Part shown: positions 48,877 through 59,235 of the stretch, one piece after another
How the letters are laid out: each line of letters begins with the position of its first letter
How positions within the stretch are numbered: the first letter of the stretch is position 1
Notes under the pieces: model-generated
Database searches by the model: none
What the model saw: the letters and a program-made list of their open reading frames with translations, nothing else
What the model was told of the DNA's origin: nothing
DNA from: an uncultured Clostridia bacterium
GTDB lineage: Bacteria; Bacillota; Clostridia; UBA1381
Length of the DNA: 64,000 bases
Reading direction: 5' to 3'
Assembly: GCA_947626135.1 (NCBI GenBank)
Contig: CANQQZ010000001.1
Span: 106,132-170,131 of the forward strand
Translations under genes and position numbers: made by a program

Positions 48877-50157
48877 ATGGCAAGAACACCGCTTGCGGAC
48901 AGGGTGCGCCCCTCCGCTCTCGATGAGGTCGTGGGGCAGGAGCATCTTTTGGGCAAAGGCAGACTGCTTCGTAACATTATCGAGAATAACGAAATTCCGA
49001 ATATGATTTTCTACGGTCCCAGCGGGGTGGGGAAAACCACAGTGGCGAATATTATAGCTGCAAAAACCGGAAAAATGCTCCGTAAATTGAACGCGACTAC
49101 GGCTTCGGTGTCGGACATCAAGGAAATAGTTGCATCGCTTGACACGCTGCTCGCGCCGGACGGAGTGCTGCTTTATCTTGATGAAATACAGCACTTTAAT
49201 AAAAAGCAGCAGCAGTCGCTTCTTGAATTTATGGAAAACGGCAAAATTACACTTATTGCCAGCACAACGGAAAATCCGTATTTTTACGTCTATAACGCAG
49301 TACTTTCCAGAAGCATTATATTTGAGTTCCGGAATATATCTCCATCGGACATAGAAAAAGCGGTCCGGCGCGCGGTCGGGATTTTAAAGGAGACGGATTA
49401 CAAGGGATTTGACGTAACCGTCGACGCCGATGCGGCGTCTCATATTTCGCACAGCGCCAACGGAGACGTCAGAAAGGCGCTCAACTCGCTGGAGGCGGCA
49501 TTTTTTGCGGCGGCGGGAGGAAATAAAAAAATCCATATCACGCTTGAAACGGCAGTCGAGGCGACTCAGAAAAAGGCGCTGAAATATGACAAGGACGGCG
49601 ATAGCCATTACGATATTTTGAGCGCTTTTCAAAAATCAATACGCGGCTCCGATCCGGATGCGGCGGTGCATTATTTGGCGCGTCTTATTGCGGCGGATGA
49701 CTTGCCCAGTATCTGCCGCCGTTTGCAGGTCGCTGCGGCGGAGGATATAGGTTTAGCGTATCCGCAGGCTATTCCCGTTGTGCGCGCGTGTGTGGAGATG
49801 GCTATGCAGTTGGGATTTCCCGAGGCAAGGATTCCGCTTGCTGACGCCGTAATATTGCTTGCCACCGCGCCAAAATCCAACAGCGGAATAAACGCTGTCG
49901 ACGCAGCGCTGAACGACTTAAGTGCAGTCGACACGGGAGACATACCGGCGCATCTGAAGGATTCCCATTACGGAGGCGCAAAAAAGCTCGGTCACGGATT
50001 GGAATACAAATATCCTCATTCTTATGAAAATCACTATATTCCGCAGCAATATCTGCCTGATAACATAAAGGACAGAAAATATTACGAATACGGCAAAAAT
50101 AAGACAGAGCAGGCGGCAAAGGCTTACTGGGAGAAGATAAAAGGAGAAAGGAAATGA
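48877..50157 (+). CDS. rarA: Replication-associated recombination protein A
   Basis: RPSALDEVVGQEHLLG, FYGPSGVGKTT, LDEIQHFNKKQQ, STTENP. Confidence 0.95.
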   Translation: MARTPLADRVRPSALDEVVGQEHLLGKGRLLRNIIENNEIPNMIFYGPSGVGKTTVANIIAAKTGKMLRKLNATTASVSDIKEIVASLDTLLAPDGVLLYLDEIQHFNKKQQQSLLEFMENGKITLIASTTENPYFYVYNAVLSRSIIFEFRNISPSDIEKAVRRAVGILKETDYKGFDVTVDADAASHISHSANGDVRKALNSLEAAFFAAAGGNKKIHITLETAVEATQKKALKYDKDGDSHYDILSAFQKSIRGSDPDAAVHYLARLIAADDLPSICRRLQVAAAEDIGLAYPQAIPVVRACVEMAMQLGFPEARIPLADAVILLATAPKSNSGINAVDAALNDLSAVDTGDIPAHLKDSHYGGAKKLGHGLEYKYPHSYENHYIPQQYLPDNIKDRKYYEYGKNKTEQAAKAYWEKIKGERK

Positions 50158-52064
50158 AAGACGGATTTGTGAAAATTGCCGCGGCAGCGGTTGATATAAA
50201 GGTCGCGGATACCGTGTATAACGCGGAAAATATAATAAAGGCAATAAGAAACGCGGCGGACGGGGGCGCAAAAATAATAGCGCTGCCCGAGCTGTGCGTT
50301 ACAGCGTATACCTGCGGCGAGCTGTTTTTGCAGCGCAGATTGATCGATGGCGCGGAAGAGGCGCTCGAGCATATATGCGATAAGACGGCGGACTGCGATA
50401 TTATAGCGATTGTCGGGCTGCCCGTGGTTGACGATAACCGCATTTACAATTGCGCCGCCGTAATAAACGGCGGCAAAATAAAAGGGCTTGTTCCGAAGCT
50501 GAATATCCCCAATTACGGCGAGTTTTACGAGGGACGTTATTTTACGGCGGGAGACAGGGAGGTGCGCTTTACGGAGCTTTGCGGGCAAAGGGTTCCGTTT
50601 GGCGCAAATATTTTATTCAAGGCAAAAACTATGCCGGAGCTTGTGCTTGCGGTTGAAATATGCGAGGATTTATGGACCGTTATGCCGCCGTCATGCTCTC
50701 ACGCGCTCGCGGGAGCAACTGTTGTCGCGAACCTGTCGGCAAGCGATGAGCTTATCGCGAAGGATGAGTATCGCAAAGCCCTTGTGTGCGCTCAGTCTGC
50801 GAGAGCGTACTGCGCATACGCATACGCCGGCGCGGGCTACGGAGAGTCGTCGACCGATCTTGTGTATTCGGGAGACTGCATAATCGTGGAAAACGGTACG
50901 GTTTTGGCGCGGTCGGAAAAATTTAAAAACGAATGTGTATACACAGAAATAGATTTGGAAAGAATGGTTAGCGAGAGGAGAAGGACGACCACGTTTTGCG
51001 GCGCGCCGAGCGGCGGCTATGTGACGGTTGAGATTGAGCTCGATACAGTTGAAACCACGCTTACAAGACATATTGAAAAATATCCTTTTGTGCCTTCGGA
51101 CGGCGAAAAAAGAGAAAAACGCTGCGAGCAGATATTGACCATCCAGTCGCAGGGCTTAAAGAAACGGCTCGAGCATACGGGCTGTAAGTCTGCTGTAGTC
51201 GGCGTGAGCGGAGGGCTTGATTCCACGCTTGCGCTGCTTGTGACCGTCCGCGCGTTCGACGCGCTCGGACTGGACCGCAAGGGTATAACCGCGATAACAA
51301 TGCCATGCTTCGGAACCACTGCCAGAACGCATAATAATGCGGTGCATTTTGCGGATTCGCTCGGTGTAAGCCTGAAGGAAATAAGCGTCAGTGACGCTGT
51401 AATGCAGCATTTTAAGGACATAGGGCATCCGGAGGATGTTTATGACGTGACATATGAAAACTGTCAGGCACGCGAGCGCACGCAGGTGCTTATGGATTAT
51501 GCGAACAGCACGGGCGGACTTGTGATAGGGACCGGAGATATGTCCGAGCTTGCGCTCGGATGGGCTACGTATAACGGCGACCATATGTCCATGTACGGAG
51601 TTAACGCCGGAGTGCCAAAAACGCTTATTCGATATCTCGTTGATTATGAGGCTAAAAAAACCGGAAACGATATGCTGAAAAAAACGCTTGAGGATATTTT
51701 GGCGACTCCCGTAAGTCCGGAGCTTCTGCCGCCCGTAGACGGCAGGATTTCACAGGAAACCGAGCATATCGTGGGACCGTATGAGCTGCATGATTTTTTC
51801 CTGTATTATCTGACGCGCTTCGGATTTGCGCCGTCAAAAATACTGCGGCTTGCCGTTTACGCATTCGACGGGGTTTACGATACAGAATTTATTTTGGGAT
51901 GGCTGAAAATATTCTATCGCAGATTTTTTTCGCAGCAGTTTAAACGCTCATGTCTGCCGGACGGTCCCAAGGTCGGTTCCGTGGCGCTTTCTCCGAGAGG
52001 CGATTGGCGTATGCCGTCGGACGCTTCGGTAAGAATTTGGATGGACGAGCTGGAAAAAATGTGA
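50154..52064 (+). CDS. nadE: Glutamine-dependent NAD+ synthetase
   Basis: Nitrilase domain (ALPELCVTAY, ICEDLW) plus VVGVSGGLDSTLAL. Confidence 0.95.
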   Translation: MKDGFVKIAAAAVDIKVADTVYNAENIIKAIRNAADGGAKIIALPELCVTAYTCGELFLQRRLIDGAEEALEHICDKTADCDIIAIVGLPVVDDNRIYNCAAVINGGKIKGLVPKLNIPNYGEFYEGRYFTAGDREVRFTELCGQRVPFGANILFKAKTMPELVLAVEICEDLWTVMPPSCSHALAGATVVANLSASDELIAKDEYRKALVCAQSARAYCAYAYAGAGYGESSTDLVYSGDCIIVENGTVLARSEKFKNECVYTEIDLERMVSERRRTTTFCGAPSGGYVTVEIELDTVETTLTRHIEKYPFVPSDGEKREKRCEQILTIQSQGLKKRLEHTGCKSAVVGVSGGLDSTLALLVTVRAFDALGLDRKGITAITMPCFGTTARTHNNAVHFADSLGVSLKEISVSDAVMQHFKDIGHPEDVYDVTYENCQARERTQVLMDYANSTGGLVIGTGDMSELALGWATYNGDHMSMYGVNAGVPKTLIRYLVDYEAKKTGNDMLKKTLEDILATPVSPELLPPVDGRISQETEHIVGPYELHDFFLYYLTRFGFAPSKILRLAVYAFDGVYDTEFILGWLKIFYRRFFSQQFKRSCLPDGPKVGSVALSPRGDWRMPSDASVRIWMDELEKM

Positions 52065-52136
52065 TGCGCGCCGCGTGAACAGGCAAAACCGCAGACTGCG
52101 GATGTTCCGCCCGTCTGTCGGAAGGGAAAACGGAAT

Positions 52137-53009
52137 ATGGCGCGGTTATTTGAGAAAAGCAAAGGAAAATTCTGCGTGCTGACATCGGCGTTCCTTTACG
52201 GATTGGCGCCGATATTTGCAAAAATCACCTATGAGGGCGGAGCAAACGGCATAACGCTTACTTTTTTGCGCGCGGCTTTAACCGCTCCGCTTTTATTTGC
52301 GGTTATGCGCGCGGATAAAACATCAATATACGTGTCGAAAACCGATATAAGGAAAATCATATTATTGGGATTTTTCGGAGGAACAATGCCCATCGGGCTG
52401 CTGTATCTGTCATACAATTACATCGCCGCGGGACTTGCCACGACGCTTCATTTTATTTATCCTCTTATAATAGTTCTCGCATCGGCGTTTATTTATCATG
52501 AACGCGTTACGCCGTTAAAGCTTTTGTCTGTGGTGTTTGTAACAATAGGAATAATATTGTTTGTCGAAATAGAAACCAATGCCGATAAGGCGGGCGTTAT
52601 TTTGGCGCTGCTGTCGGGGATTTTTTACAGCTTTTACGTACTTTATCTTGATAAGTCCGGTCTCGACCGTATGGATTATATCAAGCTCACCTTCTACATG
52701 ACGCTTACCATGAGCGCAACTACGCTGATTTTCGGTCTTGCATTTCATGAGATTACATTTGATTTGTCAGTGCAGGCATGGGTATACGCCGGGATTATCT
52801 CGGTTATGATAACCGTGTTTGCGACGCCGTTGTTCCAAATCGGCGTAAAATATGAGGGCGCCTCCACGGCGGGAGTTCTTTCAACCGTTGAGCCGATAAC
52901 GACAGCCGTGCTGTCCTTCGCGTTTCTGGGTGAGCACATAAGCGCGGCTCAGCTTGCGGGCGGTTTGGTGATTATTTCGGGAGTTATTTTAGCTCAAAGG
53001 TACGCCTGA
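52137..53009 (+). CDS. EamA/DMT-family transporter
   Basis: TM-rich; C-terminal VEPITTAVLSFAFLGEHISAAQLAGGLVIISGV. Confidence 0.88.
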   Translation: MARLFEKSKGKFCVLTSAFLYGLAPIFAKITYEGGANGITLTFLRAALTAPLLFAVMRADKTSIYVSKTDIRKIILLGFFGGTMPIGLLYLSYNYIAAGLATTLHFIYPLIIVLASAFIYHERVTPLKLLSVVFVTIGIILFVEIETNADKAGVILALLSGIFYSFYVLYLDKSGLDRMDYIKLTFYMTLTMSATTLIFGLAFHEITFDLSVQAWVYAGIISVMITVFATPLFQIGVKYEGASTAGVLSTVEPITTAVLSFAFLGEHISAAQLAGGLVIISGVILAQRYA

Positions 53010-53144
53010 TTTTAAAACCTCCGCAAACAAATGAATAAAACGTATATTTTTTATAATAAAATTTAAAATTTATAGTGACAAACTCCGATAAATGTGATAT
53101 AATCAGTATGTATAGGTGAATTTGTTACGTAAAGGGGCGATTTT

Positions 53145-54434
53145 ATGATAAAAAAATTAACGGCGCTTGTTTCCGCCGCCTTAATGATGACAGCTTTGGC
53201 AGTGCCGGCTTTGGCAGCTTCGCCGTCAAGCGTTACGATATCCGGCAGCACGGGGAAGGCTCCGGTATCGTTTATGTATGATGACAATTACGGAGAGATT
53301 GAAAAATCCGTAAAGCATTTATTGCCTGATATAAATAAGGCGACGGCAAAAAACAGCGTGTCGCAGACCTTGTCGATACATAGTATAAGTACTCTGAATA
53401 AGCCTGTGACGATAGGACTTAGGCTGAGCGTATCCCAGAATAAAACAACGGGAGCGAATAGTGCGTCTCCGACGGCTTCTCCGCAGAGCAAGGCATCGAA
53501 TGTTCTTGATTATTATAATATTGTAATAACCGACAGCAAGGGCGCATCGGTTTACGACAGCAGCCGAAGTGAAAATGCTGCCGCTACGGCGCGATATAAG
53601 GACATTCCGCTCAATACGATGAATGAAAAGGTTCCGGTTGAGAAGGAAACATATAAGCTCGTTATATCTGTAAACCCGGATTTGTCAAAGCTTTCGGCGT
53701 CAGCGGAGCAAATAGACTGGAAAATTGTTATTAACGGTGATCAGAAAGCATCGTCACCGGTTTCGTCCGCACTGCCGTCGGCGTCGCCCGAAGCTTCGGT
53801 TTATCCTTCGGAGACACCAGGCGTGAAAGAAACTCCGACGCCTCTGACCACAGCTCCGGCAGATGTACCAACGCCTCCGGCATTGAATTTACAGCCAGAG
53901 GAAACCACGTATTACACGCCCGCGGCTGTGCCGGAGGAACCAACCCCGACGCCGCGTCCGACTCCTACTCCGTATCAGGGAAAGCGTGTGCTTTCAAGCG
54001 GGTTATATACGGTGGGAGATGAAATCGCCGCGGGAAGATATGAGATTACGGGTGATTCCACGGTAAAGGTTTACACGGCGCAGGGAGATTTAAAAACAAA
54101 CATAATTCTTACGACGAATAAAAATTTGCGCGATGGTGTTGAAAGCTATGTTCTTACTCTCCGCGACGGTGAATTGATTGAAACGTCGGCGGATACGACG
54201 TTTACCGAGTATGTGCCTACGCGTACCACTCCTAAGCCGACGACTAAGCCGACCGCTACGGCAAGAGCGACGGCAAAACCGAAAACAAGCACAAAGCCTA
54301 CGGCGACGCCCAAGTCGAAAACCAATCCCGCTACCGGTGATAACGCACCTATTGTGCCGGCAGCCATTATACTTGCGGCTGCGCTGGCAGGCGTAGCGGC
54401 GCTGGAGATTTACAGAAGACGCAAAAAGAATTAA
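53145..54434 (+). CDS. Cell-wall-anchored surface protein with NPATG sortase motif
   Basis: Signal peptide, Pro/Thr-rich linkers, C-terminal NPATGD-hydrophobic-RRRKKN. Confidence 0.88.
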   Translation: MIKKLTALVSAALMMTALAVPALAASPSSVTISGSTGKAPVSFMYDDNYGEIEKSVKHLLPDINKATAKNSVSQTLSIHSISTLNKPVTIGLRLSVSQNKTTGANSASPTASPQSKASNVLDYYNIVITDSKGASVYDSSRSENAAATARYKDIPLNTMNEKVPVEKETYKLVISVNPDLSKLSASAEQIDWKIVINGDQKASSPVSSALPSASPEASVYPSETPGVKETPTPLTTAPADVPTPPALNLQPEETTYYTPAAVPEEPTPTPRPTPTPYQGKRVLSSGLYTVGDEIAAGRYEITGDSTVKVYTAQGDLKTNIILTTNKNLRDGVESYVLTLRDGELIETSADTTFTEYVPTRTTPKPTTKPTATARATAKPKTSTKPTATPKSKTNPATGDNAPIVPAAIILAAALAGVAALEIYRRRKKN

Positions 54435-54449
54435 AGAGAAAAGGAGCTG

Positions 54450-55190
54450 ATGTCGGTGAAAAAGATCATGACTGTCATCGAGCTCCTTCTTATATTAGTC
54501 ATAACGGTCTGTGCGCTGTTCTTCGGGCTCTATTTCTGGCAGGGACATAAGACAAAGACCGAGGTCGAGGAGTTAAAGGAGCAAATACCGGTCGAGGTTG
54601 ACTATTCGCAATATCACGACGGCATTTTTGACGCGTACTATGAGCTGTATACCCAAAACGAGGATTTTTCGGGATGGCTTAAGGTGCCGGGAACGCCCAT
54701 TGATTATCCTGTTATGCAGGCGAAGGACAATGAGTTTTATCTTCATCGGGACTTCTACAAGGAGCGCCGCTACAGCGGGATACCGTTTGCCGATTATCAG
54801 TGCGATTTGTACACGCCGAGCACAAACATAATCATATATGCGCATAACATGAAGGATGGATCTATGTTTGGCGGATTATCGGAATATGAGGATAAGGCGT
54901 TTTATGAGCGGAATAAAATTATAAGCTTCAATACCGTATACGCAAAGGGTGAATATGAGGTCATAGGAGCATTCCGTACAACACCGGCGCGGTTTAGCTA
55001 TCATGAATTTATAAACGCCGGCAGTGAAGCGGAGTTTGACGCCTTTATATCGAATGTAAAAAAGCTGTCCATATACGATACCAATTCGTCGGCACAGTTC
55101 GGCGATAAGCTGCTTACCCTTTCGACCTGCGCATACAATACGGACGACGAGCGTTTTGTGGTCGTGGCAAAAAAAATAAATGAAAATTAA
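54450..55190 (+). CDS. Class B sortase
   Basis: IIIYAHNMKDGSMFGGL (His), LLTLSTCAYNTDDERFVVVAKK (Cys, Arg). Confidence 0.9.
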   Translation: MSVKKIMTVIELLLILVITVCALFFGLYFWQGHKTKTEVEELKEQIPVEVDYSQYHDGIFDAYYELYTQNEDFSGWLKVPGTPIDYPVMQAKDNEFYLHRDFYKERRYSGIPFADYQCDLYTPSTNIIIYAHNMKDGSMFGGLSEYEDKAFYERNKIISFNTVYAKGEYEVIGAFRTTPARFSYHEFINAGSEAEFDAFISNVKKLSIYDTNSSAQFGDKLLTLSTCAYNTDDERFVVVAKKINEN

Positions 55191-55244
55191 AATTTATCTT
55201 GATTTTTTGCCGGAGCTATATTATAATAGGGAAGTATTTTGCGA

Positions 55245-55319
55245 GCCCTCGTAGTTAAATGGATATAACAAGTCCCTCCTAAGGATTAGTTATCGGTTCG
55301 ATTCCGGTCGGGGGTGCCA
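55245..55319 (+). tRNA. tRNA-Arg (anticodon CCT)
   Basis: Cloverleaf: acceptor GCCCTCG/CGGGGGT, anticodon loop CTCCTAA, T-arm ATCGG-TTCGATT-CCGGT, encoded CCA. Confidence 0.88.
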
Positions 55320-55329
55320 CAGCGATATG

Positions 55330-55351
55330 AAACCGCGTAGATACGCGGTTT
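55330..55351. terminator. Terminator hairpin downstream of tRNA
   Basis: AAACCGCGTAgaTACGCGGTTT. Confidence 0.65.
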
Positions 55352-55382
55352 CCTTTTGCTTGTTTATAGTTTTACACGTTTT

Positions 55383-56549
55383 TTACACGATTTTATCCTT
55401 TACATCGGCATTATTTAGCACCTTTATTGCCCGTTCCTCTTCACGCGGGTACAAATGCGAGTATGTTTTCCATGTGATATTTACGTTGGAATGACCGAGA
55501 CGGCGGGCGATTTCCTGTATGTTGATTCCCTCGTTGGCAAGCAGTGACGCGTGAGAGTGCCGGAAATCGTGTATACGTATAGTCTTAATGCCCGCGTCGT
55601 GCGCAAATCGTTCATTTCGCACCTGAAGAGTAGAATCGCGGATGCATATCTCGCCGCCGCATATTTTCCACTCATCATCGAAGCCGCGAAGCGTTTGGCA
55701 GCGGTCATAGTGGGCATCAAGTACATGTTTAAGCGGCAGCGGAATTTGTATATCCCTTACGGAACTCTTATTTTTCGGCGGCGTTTCACGGTCGTCACCG
55801 CGTAATTTTTGGGACACGCTATGCCGGATATGAATAACATTATTGTCGACATCAGACCATTTCAACGCGTTTATTTCCCCCTTGCGCATCCCGGTGTAAA
55901 AGGCGATGTAAAAGAAAACATAGTAATGCCACTCGTAAATGCCGCTGTTTTTTCGTTCGGTCCGCGCCGCAAGAGCGTGGGCTGCGGATATAAACTTTGA
56001 AAATTCATCAACCGTGTAGAAGTCCATCTCGCGGGTTTCCTCATATGGATTTTTGAAGTTACCTACGGACATCAGCAGATTTTTCGGTACATATTCCATG
56101 CGGACGGCATAATTCAAAAACGCGCGGAATTTGGAGTATATGGTTTTCTTATAATCAAGCGAAAATCTCTCCCCCTTCCCCGATTTCATTCCATCTATAC
56201 GGTTCTTCCATTTCTGGAGATCGCGTACTTCGATTTTGTCAACATAGTATTTGCCGAAATCGGGAAGAACAAATGTGGACAATAGTTTCTTTATATCAAG
56301 GAATGTGCTTTCGCGAACCTCGTATTGTTTGGATATAAGATACTCTGTGTATAGGTCGTTGACGGTAATGCGGCGGGAGGTCTGAGTCTTGAGGTCATAA
56401 TTCAGCCGGCGTTCGAGGTCTTTCGCTTCGTCGTAGCCGTAGGCGACGCGGTCGATTTGGCGGTTCTTGCCCTCGCGGTCGATGTAGTTCACACGCACGC
56501 GGTACTTTTGCCGCCCGTTTTTCTTGCCGTCCATTTTATAAATTGGCAT
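55383..56549 (-). CDS. Tyrosine-type site-specific integrase
   Basis: FYTGMRKGEINALKWSDV; IHDFRHSHASLLANEGINIQEIARRLGHSNVNITWKTYSHLYP. Confidence 0.95.
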   Translation of the reverse strand: MPIYKMDGKKNGRQKYRVRVNYIDREGKNRQIDRVAYGYDEAKDLERRLNYDLKTQTSRRITVNDLYTEYLISKQYEVRESTFLDIKKLLSTFVLPDFGKYYVDKIEVRDLQKWKNRIDGMKSGKGERFSLDYKKTIYSKFRAFLNYAVRMEYVPKNLLMSVGNFKNPYEETREMDFYTVDEFSKFISAAHALAARTERKNSGIYEWHYYVFFYIAFYTGMRKGEINALKWSDVDNNVIHIRHSVSQKLRGDDRETPPKNKSSVRDIQIPLPLKHVLDAHYDRCQTLRGFDDEWKICGGEICIRDSTLQVRNERFAHDAGIKTIRIHDFRHSHASLLANEGINIQEIARRLGHSNVNITWKTYSHLYPREEERAIKVLNNADVKDKIV

Positions 56550-56699
56550 AAAAATAACACGTCCTTTCATTTTGGGGTTGATTTTTTTGACGTGCCGTGA
56601 TATAATTACCTTGCTTATAGGTGCTTATATCACAGCACTTTTATTCAATCTCCCGGCTGTTGGCGCAACCGGGGGATTTTTTTATTGCAAAGTGATTAG

Positions 56700-57575
56700 T
56701 TAAATCTTATGTATCGACACAAGCTGCCACACATCGTCACCGTTAAATTGCGACGCTTTTATAATTGCATCGGACGGATACCAATATTCGCAATCGGGAT
56801 CATTCAATGCGGTATTGTTATCATACGCGTAATAAACCGATGACATTGTATCAAGCGGAAGATGGTACGTGCTAAGTTTCGCTTTATAATATCCGTTATT
56901 TAAATCATATAATTCCGTTACTACAGAAAATATGTCGTAGCTTTCGCCGGAAGCAGCGCCCCGGAACAACTTGCCGTCATCGAATATCCAACCCTGATAT
57001 TGACCGTTGCTAAGTTGATGAACGGATGTCTTGTGCGGTACGGATATACCGAAATATTTTTGTATCGTATAATCGAATGTATCCTCCGATATACCCATAC
57101 ACATATTTTTATAATACGGATTTTCAATTTTTTCAGCAAACACATTATCCCTATTGTTAACAAAGTTGTGTATATATGCAAAATCTGCCATGTCGTTTAT
57201 ATCCACATTATCCGCGTCGAAGTCTGTCATAAACGCTTCACTGAAATTGCTGAAAAATATATTTATTTTTTTCTTTTCATCTGCGGAAAACGAATCGAGA
57301 ATATTATTGCCTTCGCTTTGTTTATAGGCATCGCCATTGGTTATTTTAATCGTATTATTTTCAAAGCCTACGCTGAATCCGCCGAGCAAGTCAGCAATAT
57401 CCCGAAGTTTAAAATATGTATTATCATTAATGTTGTATCCCTCAATCCATGCGTCTTGTCCGTTTAACTGCACCGAAAACGGGTTTTCGACCGCAACATA
57501 CTGCGCAGCAAACACTCCCGCGCCGGTCAGCACCGAACCGATAAGAACACCGGCAAATAATTCTTTCTTTTTCAT
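56700..57575 (-). CDS. Secreted protein with stalk (copper amine oxidase N-like) domain
   Basis: Signal peptide; YNINDNTYFKLRDIADLLGGFSVGFENNTIKI. Confidence 0.75.
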   Translation of the reverse strand: MKKKELFAGVLIGSVLTGAGVFAAQYVAVENPFSVQLNGQDAWIEGYNINDNTYFKLRDIADLLGGFSVGFENNTIKITNGDAYKQSEGNNILDSFSADEKKKINIFFSNFSEAFMTDFDADNVDINDMADFAYIHNFVNNRDNVFAEKIENPYYKNMCMGISEDTFDYTIQKYFGISVPHKTSVHQLSNGQYQGWIFDDGKLFRGAASGESYDIFSVVTELYDLNNGYYKAKLSTYHLPLDTMSSVYYAYDNNTALNDPDCEYWYPSDAIIKASQFNGDDVWQLVSIHKI

Positions 57576-57717
57576 AAATATTTCTCCCTTGATATGTTAA
57601 AATTTTCTTATTGATTTTTTTACCAAGCCTAACACGTGAATGCGGAGCACGTCGGCGTCTTCGAAGCGGCGGGGCGCTTTTTACAGTTACATACTTAAAA
57701 AATAGCAATTCGTATCC

Positions 57718-58257
57718 TTATTCAAGCGTAAATGTTTTCGCAAGCTTGTCGTTTGACAGATTTATCCATTCAGTTACTTCCACATCTACCGGGGACATAT
57801 CCGATAAGACAAAAGCTTTTTTTACTTCTGTTGTTGCGCCCGGCTGCAAATTGGTCAAAGAACTATCTGTTATATCGTCATATGAATCGGAATTTTCATA
57901 TACGCCGGTAGTCGTATCAATCTGAACGCCGTTTTGAAAAGCCTGCGCCGATAATGCCGATTCAAAACTTTGGTTTGTGTCCGAATTGTTTGTAAAGTCA
58001 AAAGTCACAACAACGCAATCTTTGTCCTCATAGTTTTTCGCGATAGTGCAGTCTTTAATCGCTACGGTATAATCGCCAAGAGTTCCGTTATCACTTGGCG
58101 CTGACGAATCATTTTCCGCCGTTGTTTGAGTCTGTTCGGTTGTTGCTTGCCCTGCGGAGTCATTGCCCGATTCTGTCTCTGTAGATGGGGTGCTGCTGCA
58201 CGCTGCTGTCGTAGCAAGTGCAGCTACCAAAGCTAACATTAAAAGTATTTTTTTCAT
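57718..58257 (-). CDS. DUF5067-like lipoprotein
   Basis: Lipobox TTAACSS; CVVVTFDFTNNSDTNQSFESALSAQAFQNGVQI. Confidence 0.75.
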   Translation of the reverse strand: MKKILLMLALVAALATTAACSSTPSTETESGNDSAGQATTEQTQTTAENDSSAPSDNGTLGDYTVAIKDCTIAKNYEDKDCVVVTFDFTNNSDTNQSFESALSAQAFQNGVQIDTTTGVYENSDSYDDITDSSLTNLQPGATTEVKKAFVLSDMSPVDVEVTEWINLSNDKLAKTFTLE

Positions 58258-58316
58258 GATTTTTCCTCCTTAAGAATAGTAGATTAAAATTTTATATATA
58301 ATCCCGTTACCGGGGA

Positions 58317-58712
58317 TTATAATCTTTGTTTTTGTTTTGAAAGTATCATCAGCGCGTCTTGGGTCAATTCGTTGGTTACGTCATCAGATATGGACGGTGC
58401 GGGTTTTATATCCAACATCTTATTTACTGCCGGTTGCATTTCGGGATGTGCTCGGTAAGCGGACAATAGTCTATGCTCGTCAGCGGTGATGTTCGACTCT
58501 TCGCCAAAAATCAAATAATCCGCTGTAACACCTAAAGCATGAGCTATTTTGATAATCGTTGTAATGCTTGGGTCGCGTGTGGCAGAACCCAATAATTTAT
58601 TTAGAGTTCCAATAGGAACATCTGCCATCTCAGACAGCCCTTCCGAATTTATACCTTTTTCTTTTTTTAAATCCTTTATTCTTTTTTTCAAATCTTCTAT
58701 GGAATAATCCAT
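58317..58712 (-). CDS. XRE-family repressor
   Basis: IKDLKKEKGINSEGLSEMADVPIGTLNKLLGSATRDPSITTIIKIAHALGVTADYLI. Confidence 0.88.
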   Translation of the reverse strand: MDYSIEDLKKRIKDLKKEKGINSEGLSEMADVPIGTLNKLLGSATRDPSITTIIKIAHALGVTADYLIFGEESNITADEHRLLSAYRAHPEMQPAVNKMLDIKPAPSISDDVTNELTQDALMILSKQKQRL

Positions 58713-58773
58713 AATACACACCCTCCTTATATTTCGATTATAGCATAAAAAAACTTAATGTCAAGAACTATTT

Positions 58774-58860
58774 TACCGTTCTTGGTAATTTTTTTGAAAA
58801 AAAGTATTGACAAATACCGTCAACGGTAGTATTATATAGATAAGTCAACCGTAAACGGTA
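58774..58860. promoter_or_regulatory. Three operator-like palindromes in the divergent repressor/cro region
   Basis: TACCGTTCTTGGTA 58774-58787; TACCGTCAACGGTA 58815-58828 between TTGACA 58807-58812 and TATTAT 58830-58835; AACCGTAAACGGTA 58847-58860. Confidence 0.75.
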
Positions 58861-58879
58861 GAAAAGTGAGGTGATAGAC

Positions 58880-59113
58880 ATGTTAAATAATTTAAAAGCC
58901 GAGTATGTACGAAAAGGATTAAATCCCAGAGACAGAGTTATGGCGATATTAAAATGTTCAGAAAAAACTGCAAGAAATAAGTTGGAGGAAAAAACCCCGC
59001 TAACTCTTCCGGAGGCTGAAAAAATCAGAGACGCGGATTTTGAGGGTTTTACGCTTGATTATCTGTTCGCCACAGACGCGGCATATGGGAGTGAGAACGG
59101 ATGGATGAATTAA
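58880..59113 (+). CDS. Small Cro-like DNA-binding protein
   Basis: MLNNLKAEYVRKGLNPRDRVMAILKCSEKTARNKLEEKTPLTLPEAEKI. Confidence 0.65.
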   Translation: MLNNLKAEYVRKGLNPRDRVMAILKCSEKTARNKLEEKTPLTLPEAEKIRDADFEGFTLDYLFATDAAYGSENGWMN

Positions 59114-59235
59114 AACAAGGGCACGCTGAACGCGCTGAAGCGGACGCTCGGCGATGTTCGCAAGGCGGAGCATTATCACGAGAAACGGCGGCATTTTCCG
59201 CGGATTTTGAAAGATGAAGGAAAGGAGTAATTACA

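Noticed and set aside
48526-49194. 222-aa minus-strand ORF spanning the TPR and rarA genes
   Set aside because: Low-complexity Ser/Tyr stretch is the complement of the acidic TPR tail; shadow ORF.
49802-50588. Minus-strand ORFs overlapping rarA/nadE
   Set aside because: No domain motifs; opposite strand encodes recognised enzymes.
56640-56690. GCGCAACCGGGGG-like sequence considered as a second tRNA 3' end (attR)
   Set aside because: It is a hairpin (CCCGGctgttggcgcaaCCGGG plus T-run), not a match to GGTTCGATTCCGGTCGGGGGTGCCA.
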